A stretch of DNA of 9,946 nucleotides from Pseudomonadota bacterium. GTDB lineage: Bacteria > Pseudomonadota > Gammaproteobacteria > SZUA-229. The notes beneath the pieces were generated by a model that had not been told where the DNA came from, searched no databases, and worked only from the letters and a program-made list of their open reading frames with translations. The stretch is from the NCBI GenBank assembly GCA_030836935.1, contig JAUPMA010000161.1, positions 1 to 9,946 of the forward strand, given 5' to 3'. Positions 5,800-9,946 of the stretch are shown here, piece by piece (positions within the stretch are counted from its first letter, which is position 1; every line of letters starts with the position of its first letter). Made by a program: the position numbers and the translations under genes.

Positions 5800-6864
5800 A
5801 TGAAACCAGATTGGGAAATCTTCCTTCGCAACGCCGGCGCCATAATCGAAAACAACAGTGTTGCTCACTACGGCAACCCGGAACTGGAACGCCGCATTGC
5901 CCATAATGGCCTGCTGGTTTGCGACCTGAGCCACCGCGGCCTCATTGCTGCCTACGGCAATGACGCGGCCACCTTTCTGCAGGGCCAGCTCACCAACGAT
6001 ATACGCGATGTCAGCGACCAGCACAGCCAGCTCAGCGCAAGCTGCACGCCAAAAGGCCGGATGCTCGCCAGTTTCCGCATTTTCAAACGTGGCGAAACTT
6101 TCTACCTGAGCCTGCCGCAAAGCCTGCTTGAAATCACGCTGAAGCGCCTGCGCATGTTCCTGCTGATGGCCAAAGCCACGCTGGAAGATGCCAGCCAGTC
6201 ACTGGTCGGTATCGGCGTCTCCGGGCCACAGATTGAACTGCATTTGCAGGAAAAAAATCTCACCCTGCCCCTGCAAACCGATGATGTCACCCAGACCGGC
6301 GATTACACCATTATCCGCCTTGGCGGGCCGCAGCCACGCTTTGAAATTTATGGTGAACTCGATGCCATGAAAGAACTCTGGGAACACCTTGACGTTCACG
6401 CCGCGCCAGTTGGCGCCGGTGTCTGGGAAATGCTCGACATCCTCGCCGGCACGCCCACCATCTATCCGCAAACCAGCGAAGCCTTCGTGCCACAAATGGC
6501 CAATATGCAAATCATCAATGGCGTCAATTTCCGCAAAGGCTGCTACACCGGCCAGGAAATCGTCGCCCGCATGCAGTACCTGGGCAAACTCAAGCGCCGC
6601 ATGTATCGCGTCCACATCGCGGGCGAACAGGCCGTGCACCCCGGCGACCCACTCTACTCATCCAACTCCACCAGCGGCCAGGGCACAGGCAACATTGTCA
6701 GCGCCCAGCCCGATCCCAATGGCGGACACATGGCACTGGCCGTGATTGATATCAGCGACGCGGAAAACGGCAACCTGCATTTGCATGATGCCGGCGGCGC
6801 GGCCATCACCCTGCTGGATTTGCCCTACCCCGTAGAAATCAAGAACAATACCCAGGCCAGCTGA
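5800..6864 (+). CDS. ygfZ: YgfZ, folate-binding Fe-S cluster / tRNA-modification helper protein
   Basis: 354 residues from ATG 5800; the open frame continues upstream to a TTG at 5728, but the extra 24 residues are not family-like. E. coli YgfZ has 326. The protein belongs to the T-protein (aminomethyltransferase)-like family: an N-terminal AxxFLQGQLTNDI segment (about residues 56-68), SASCTPKGRMLASFRIF (about 79-95), GVWEMLDILAGTPTI (about 207-221), and the hallmark KGCYTGQEIVARMQYLGKLKRR (246-267). Cys248 in KGCYTGQE matches the essential Cys228 of E. coli. YgfZ binds tetrahydrofolate and supports assembly or repair of some Fe-S enzymes, including the tRNA methylthiotransferase MiaB. It is transcribed divergently from the sdh operon, whose SdhB needs three Fe-S clusters. 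The ribosome site is weak. Confidence 0.94.
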   Translation: MKPDWEIFLRNAGAIIENNSVAHYGNPELERRIAHNGLLVCDLSHRGLIAAYGNDAATFLQGQLTNDIRDVSDQHSQLSASCTPKGRMLASFRIFKRGETFYLSLPQSLLEITLKRLRMFLLMAKATLEDASQSLVGIGVSGPQIELHLQEKNLTLPLQTDDVTQTGDYTIIRLGGPQPRFEIYGELDAMKELWEHLDVHAAPVGAGVWEMLDILAGTPTIYPQTSEAFVPQMANMQIINGVNFRKGCYTGQEIVARMQYLGKLKRRMYRVHIAGEQAVHPGDPLYSSNSTSGQGTGNIVSAQPDPNGGHMALAVIDISDAENGNLHLHDAGGAAITLLDLPYPVEIKNNTQAS

Positions 6865-6875
6865 TGCGCGCATCA
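6862..6875. repeat. Perfect 14-base palindrome at the ygfZ stop
   Basis: TGATGCGCGCATCA is fully symmetric and includes the ygfZ stop codon. As RNA it could form only a 5-base stem with a 4-base loop, and no T-run follows, so a terminator role is weak. It lies about 38 bases upstream of the -10 of the next gene and might be a binding site. Confidence 0.4.
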
Positions 6876-6909
6876 CCCGTCCACTGCCAAACCAGTTACG
6901 GATACAACC

Positions 6910-6918
6910 TGCTATAGT
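6910..6918 (+). promoter_or_regulatory. Extended -10 promoter of the EAL-HDOD gene
   Basis: TG-C-TATAGT matches the extended -10 pattern (TGn followed by a TATAAT-like hexamer) and lies 29 bases before the ATG. There is no good -35 at the right distance, which is normal for extended -10 promoters. AAGGA at 6934-6938 is the ribosome site (9-base spacer). Confidence 0.5.
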
Positions 6919-6947
6919 TGCCATGTCATCTTCAAGGAACGCAACGT

Positions 6948-8153
6948 ATGCCAGATATTTTCATTGGCCGGCAACCAATTTTTGATCGCAAGCTCCGGGT
7001 ACATGCCTACGAATTGCTGTTCCGTTCGGGCCATGCCAATCATGCCGCCTTCGGCAATGTCTCGGCCGATGGCGCGACTTCCACTACCATTGTTAACAGC
7101 TTTCTCGAATTCGGCCTGGATAAACTGGTAGGCGACAAACCGGCTTTCATCAATTTCACCGAAAAATTCCTGTTCAATGAAAATGCCTTGCCCATACCGC
7201 CCAGGCAGGTGGTAATTGAGGTACTGGAAAATATCCCTGTCAATTTTCAGCTCATCAAGGCTGTAGAACGGCTCAAGACTGAAGGCTTTACCATTGCGCT
7301 GGATGATTACATCTATAACCCGGCACACAAACCGCTGGTGGCACTCGCCGACATTATCAAGATCGACATCATGCAACTCAGTCGCGAGCAACTGATCCGG
7401 CACACGGCCATGCTGAAAAAATTCACGGCAAAACTGCTTGCCGAAAAAATCGAAAGCATGGATGAGTTCGAACTTTGCCACAAACTGGGCTTTGAGTATT
7501 TCCAGGGTTATTTTTTAAGCAAGCCGAGGATTATTCAGGGCAAAAGCCTGCCCGCCAACAAACTCGCCGTGCTAAACCTGCTGGCGGTGCTGCAAAAGGA
7601 AGATTCCGACATCGAGGAACTGGAAGAAGCCATAGGCTTTGATGTTTCCATCACTTACCGCATTCTCAAATTGATGAATTCGGCCTTTTTCAATTATTCC
7701 AAAAAAATCGAATCCATTCGCCAGGCTGTCTTCATCATGGGCCGTAAAAAATTGTCCAGCTGGGCATCCATGCTGGCATTGTCCAGCATGAACGATCGTC
7801 CCGGTGAAATGATTCACATCGCCATGACACGCGCCAAAATGTGCGAACTGCTGGCGGAAAAGGCCGGATTAAAACCACTGGAATCATTCTTCACTGTCGG
7901 ACTTTTTTCAGCGCTGGATATCATGATGGAACGCGAGCTGGCAGAAATCATTGCACCCTTGCCGCTAAGTGAAGACGTTGTATCGGCCCTGCTCGCGCGC
8001 CAGGGCATCAAGGGCGAAGCCATACAATGCGTACTGGCCTATGAAGTTGCCGACTTTGCCAACGCCACATTCCGGAATCTTTCTGCCGATGATATTTATG
8101 TTGCGCAGATTGAAGCCATCACCTGGGCCAACATGGTCACCGAGTCCCTGTAA
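6948..8153 (+). CDS. EAL-HDOD signalling protein (YuxH/CdgJ-like)
   Basis: 401 residues from ATG 6948, with AAGGA in front; the frame reaches a TTG at 6918 but without support. No signal peptide or membrane segment, so it is cytoplasmic. Residues 1-200 form an EAL-like c-di-GMP domain: YELLFR (21-26) in place of the EAL signature; FINFTE with Asn69; VIEVLE with Glu91 and Glu94; ALDD with Asp119 and Asp120; KID (138-140); AEKIE with Glu166 in place of the usual AEGVE; and FQGYFLSKP with Gln186. Most metal- and ligand-binding positions survive, but the loop after DD, usually DFGTG, is YIYNP. Residues ~204-380 are an HDOD domain (NKLAVLNLLAVLQ, ITYRILKLMNSAFF, SIRQAVFIMGRKKLSSW). Proteins of this architecture often bind or sense c-di-GMP without cleaving it and affect motility or biofilm. 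Enzymatic activity here cannot be decided. A second HDOD gene follows 123 bases downstream. Confidence 0.9.
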   Translation: MPDIFIGRQPIFDRKLRVHAYELLFRSGHANHAAFGNVSADGATSTTIVNSFLEFGLDKLVGDKPAFINFTEKFLFNENALPIPPRQVVIEVLENIPVNFQLIKAVERLKTEGFTIALDDYIYNPAHKPLVALADIIKIDIMQLSREQLIRHTAMLKKFTAKLLAEKIESMDEFELCHKLGFEYFQGYFLSKPRIIQGKSLPANKLAVLNLLAVLQKEDSDIEELEEAIGFDVSITYRILKLMNSAFFNYSKKIESIRQAVFIMGRKKLSSWASMLALSSMNDRPGEMIHIAMTRAKMCELLAEKAGLKPLESFFTVGLFSALDIMMERELAEIIAPLPLSEDVVSALLARQGIKGEAIQCVLAYEVADFANATFRNLSADDIYVAQIEAITWANMVTESL

Positions 8154-8276
8154 TCCGGAACAGCGCCGTTTTGCCGGAGCCAATAAATTCTGCCAGCAGA
8201 AACCGGATTGCCCTTCAGATGGCTATACTCCTGCCACAATCTTCCCGTACCACCATAAATACAACACGGATCAACC

Positions 8277-9119
8277 ATGAGCGCCAAAGCTGATCAATTT
8301 TTTGCAGAACTGAAAAAAGCCGTTGAAAGCGACCGTCTGGTACTGCCGACACTGCCTGAAGTAGCCCTGAAAATCCGCGCCGCCGTCGAAGACGAAAACG
8401 CCTCCGCCCAAAAGATTGCCGACACCCTCAGCCAGGATGCCTCACTCTCGGCCCGCCTGCTTCAGGTTGCCAACAGCCCGCTGTATCGCAGCCGCAATCC
8501 CATCGACAACCTGCAAATGGCGGTGATTCGCATGGGTATTCGCCTGGTGCGCGATCTGGTAGTCAGCCTGGCCATGAAACAGATTTACCAGGCCACATCG
8601 GATGTGCTGGACGATTACTTCCGCAAATCCTGGAACGACAGCATTGAAGTGGCCGCCATCTGCCGCATGCTCGCCACCACCGTGCCCGGCCTTAATGCCG
8701 AACAGGCCCTGCTCGCCGGCCTGATTCACAACATCGGTTCATTACCGATACTGGTGATGGCGGAAGATGATGATGAATTGTTTCAGGATCCGGAAGCACT
8801 CGGTGACATCATCTGGGAACTGCAAGGCCGGGTTGGTGCGCTGATACTCTCCAACTGGAATTTTCCCGAACCCATGATTGAAGTGGTACGCGAATGTCAC
8901 AACTTCAGCTACAACCGCCCCGGCAACACACCGGCCTTTGTTGACCTGGTGCAGGTTGCATTGCTGCAAGGCAACAATATTCCTGCCAAGCATCTGCCAG
9001 AAGACATCAGCAAAGTGCCCGCCTTTGCCAAAATGGGAATGGACGCAGAAGTAAACGTCATCGAAATTGAAGCCAACCAGCAGATTATTGAAAACACCAA
9101 GGCGACACTGGCGTTTTAA
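8277..9119 (+). CDS. Stand-alone HDOD-domain protein
   Basis: 280 residues from ATG 8277; a modest CGGA lies six bases upstream. Almost the whole protein is one HDOD domain, the non-catalytic relative of HD/HD-GYP hydrolases. The N-terminal signature VLPTLPEVALKIRAAVEDE (about 22-40) leads into IADTLSQDASLSARLLQVANSPLYRS (47-72) and IDNLQMAVIRMGIRLVRDLVVSLAM (76-100). The metal-binding residues of true HD enzymes are altered: the first His region reads SWNDS (118-122), and the HD pair is HNIG (151-154), with Asn instead of Asp. Hydrolase activity is therefore unlikely; a scaffold or regulatory role is expected, as for other HDOD proteins linked to stress, motility or c-di-GMP signalling. TATACT at 8224-8229, without a good -35, may be the -10 of its own promoter. 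It may also be read through from the EAL-HDOD gene. Confidence 0.88.
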   Translation: MSAKADQFFAELKKAVESDRLVLPTLPEVALKIRAAVEDENASAQKIADTLSQDASLSARLLQVANSPLYRSRNPIDNLQMAVIRMGIRLVRDLVVSLAMKQIYQATSDVLDDYFRKSWNDSIEVAAICRMLATTVPGLNAEQALLAGLIHNIGSLPILVMAEDDDELFQDPEALGDIIWELQGRVGALILSNWNFPEPMIEVVRECHNFSYNRPGNTPAFVDLVQVALLQGNNIPAKHLPEDISKVPAFAKMGMDAEVNVIEIEANQQIIENTKATLAF

Positions 9120-9170
9120 AAATCAGAAAACCGTGCTGTTTCGCTGCGTTATGCAAACCGGATGAAATTA

Positions 9171-9192
9171 CCGTTTCAGCCGTCTGAAACGG
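9171..9192. terminator. Hairpin between convergent HDOD and transporter genes
   Basis: CCGTTTCAG (9171-9179) and CTGAAACGG (9184-9192) form a perfect 9-base stem with a 4-base loop. It lies between two convergent genes and contains the transporter's stop codon (9176-9178). T-rich tails are short on both sides (ATTTGT on plus, TAATTTC on minus), so termination may be partial or bidirectional. Confidence 0.55.
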
Positions 9193-9889
9193 ATTTGTCA
9201 ACACGCAAGCCTTCCATCAGGGCCGCCGTCAGCACCAGCAAGCCACCTGCGATTTCATGCAGATGCAAAATGTTTTCTGTAAGCCATGCAGCTGAAACCA
9301 CAGCCGCCACCAGCTCCATCACAATGAGCACAGCTGCCCTTCCGGCTTCCATTCTGGTTACCGCCCAGAGCGAACCGAGCGTGATAAAAACCAGCCAGAC
9401 AGCGCCGTACAGCATGGCCAGAAAAATTGTCCATCCCGATGCATTGACAACCGATGCCGGAAAAAACAGCAGTGTCACACCGGTCAGTGCCGCACTGCCA
9501 ATAAACATGCATGACAACTTGCTCATTACCGGCACATCCTGCACCGAACGAAACAGGATATTGGTCATGGCAAATGACATACCCGACACAATCGCCATCA
9601 TATCAATCCAGCTGATACCCCGGGTGTTATCCGCATTGGTAATATCCAGAATAACCATCGCGCCAGCCAGGCACATCACCACCGCCAGTACACGCATGGC
9701 ATCAACTTTTTCGCCAAGAAACAACCGGCCACCGATCACACTCCACACCGGCAACAAGTAAAACAGAATCATCACGCGGATTACATCACCGTAAGCAATG
9801 GCCAGCTGAAACGTGACATTGGCAATGCCACCGGCGACAGCAATCCACAATATGAACCCCGAGCGTTTTTGCCATTGCGAGCTTTGCAA
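9176..9889 (-). CDS. EamA/DMT-family transporter, apparently lacking its N-terminal segments
   Basis: 237 residues from a TTG at 9889; an in-frame TAG at 9905-9907 prevents any longer reading. The sequence is a clear drug/metabolite transporter (EamA) protein, but only about eight membrane helices are present. Residues ~12-82 match the later part of the first EamA repeat (GGIANVTFQLAIAYGDVIRVMILFYLLPVWSV, then GGRLFLGEKV), and ~92-228 are a full second repeat (MMAIVSGMSFAMTNILFRSV through EIAGGLLVLTAALMEGLR). Typical members have ten helices and 280-300 residues, so about 60 residues containing the first two helices are missing. There is no good ribosome site before the TTG. Either a frameshift separates the N-terminal part, which would lie mostly beyond the right edge, or the gene is 5'-truncated, or it is a short variant. 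The substrate cannot be predicted. Confidence 0.75.
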   Translation of the reverse strand: MQSSQWQKRSGFILWIAVAGGIANVTFQLAIAYGDVIRVMILFYLLPVWSVIGGRLFLGEKVDAMRVLAVVMCLAGAMVILDITNADNTRGISWIDMMAIVSGMSFAMTNILFRSVQDVPVMSKLSCMFIGSAALTGVTLLFFPASVVNASGWTIFLAMLYGAVWLVFITLGSLWAVTRMEAGRAAVLIVMELVAAVVSAAWLTENILHLHEIAGGLLVLTAALMEGLRVDKSVSDG

Positions 9890-9911
9890 ATTAACCCAGG
9901 TATTCTATAAG

Positions 9912-9939
9912 ATTGTACCGGAGGCTTTGGCTTTTTAAA
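9912..9939 (-). promoter_or_regulatory. Possible promoter before the transporter frame
   Basis: On the minus strand TTTAAA (9934-9939) and TACAAT (9912-9917) are separated by 16 bases, a moderate sigma-70 match 22 bases upstream of the TTG start. If real, it would favour a short independently expressed transporter; it could also be a chance match. Confidence 0.25.
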
Positions 9940-9946
9940 CGAGCCA

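Noticed and set aside
6912..7481. Minus-strand open frame (189 codons) opposite the EAL-HDOD gene
   Set aside because: Antisense to clearly recognised EAL-domain coding sequence, with no family resemblance of its own.
8154..8178. TCCGG...CCGGA inverted repeat after the EAL-HDOD gene as a terminator
   Set aside because: Only a 5-base stem with a 15-base loop and no T-run after it.
9162..9761. Plus-strand open frame (199 codons) opposite the transporter gene
   Set aside because: It is Ser/Thr/Ala-rich and antisense to recognisable EamA membrane helices, as expected for a shadow of hydrophobic codons. Its start overlaps the hairpin between the convergent genes.
1..9946. CRISPR arrays, tRNA genes, transposase or toxin-antitoxin modules other than the ygfX annotation
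   Set aside because: I saw no spaced direct repeats, no cloverleaf sequence, no transposase motifs and no additional small toxin-antitoxin gene pair.

Overview
The window reads as a stretch of chromosome from a gammaproteobacterium. Three things point there: a complete sdhCDAB operon of the E. coli-like type (heme b, two small membrane anchors), SdhE followed by a YgfX-type membrane protein, and a divergent ygfZ. The sequence does not let me name a genus. There are no insertion sequences, tRNA or rRNA genes, CRISPR arrays or phage genes, and no stretch longer than 300 bases lacks a gene. Most of the window is ordinary, well-conserved biology. The less explained parts are the two ends and several palindromic sequences between genes.

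Layout. (a) Positions 1-1280, minus strand: two cell-envelope genes of unknown function, a 317-residue putative lipoprotein and, 38 bases downstream, the signal-peptide-bearing N-terminus of a secreted protein cut by the left edge. (b) Positions 1578-5593, minus strand: one tight operon, sdhC-sdhD-sdhA-sdhB-sdhE-ygfX. Reading frames overlap or nearly touch except between sdhD and sdhA, where about 100 bases hold three consecutive hairpins. (c) Positions 5594-5799: a 206-base divergent control region with a near-perfect 22-base palindrome. (d) Positions 5800-6864, plus strand: ygfZ. (e) Positions 6948-9119, plus strand: two c-di-GMP/stress-type signalling genes in tandem, an EAL-HDOD protein and a stand-alone HDOD protein. 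(f) Positions 9176-9889, minus strand: a DMT/EamA-family transporter that appears to lack its first two membrane segments, convergent with the HDOD gene and separated from it by a hairpin.

How the genes work together. SdhC and SdhD anchor complex II in the inner membrane. SdhA carries covalent FAD and SdhB carries three Fe-S clusters. SdhE promotes flavinylation of SdhA. YgfZ is a folate-dependent helper of Fe-S enzymes. The locus therefore packs the enzyme, its flavin-assembly factor and an Fe-S helper around one shared divergent promoter region. In E. coli ygfZ is divergent from sdhE-ygfX alone, while sdhCDAB lies elsewhere; here the structural operon sits in front of sdhE-ygfX. The HDOD pair is probably an independent signalling unit, with an extended -10 promoter in front of the first gene.
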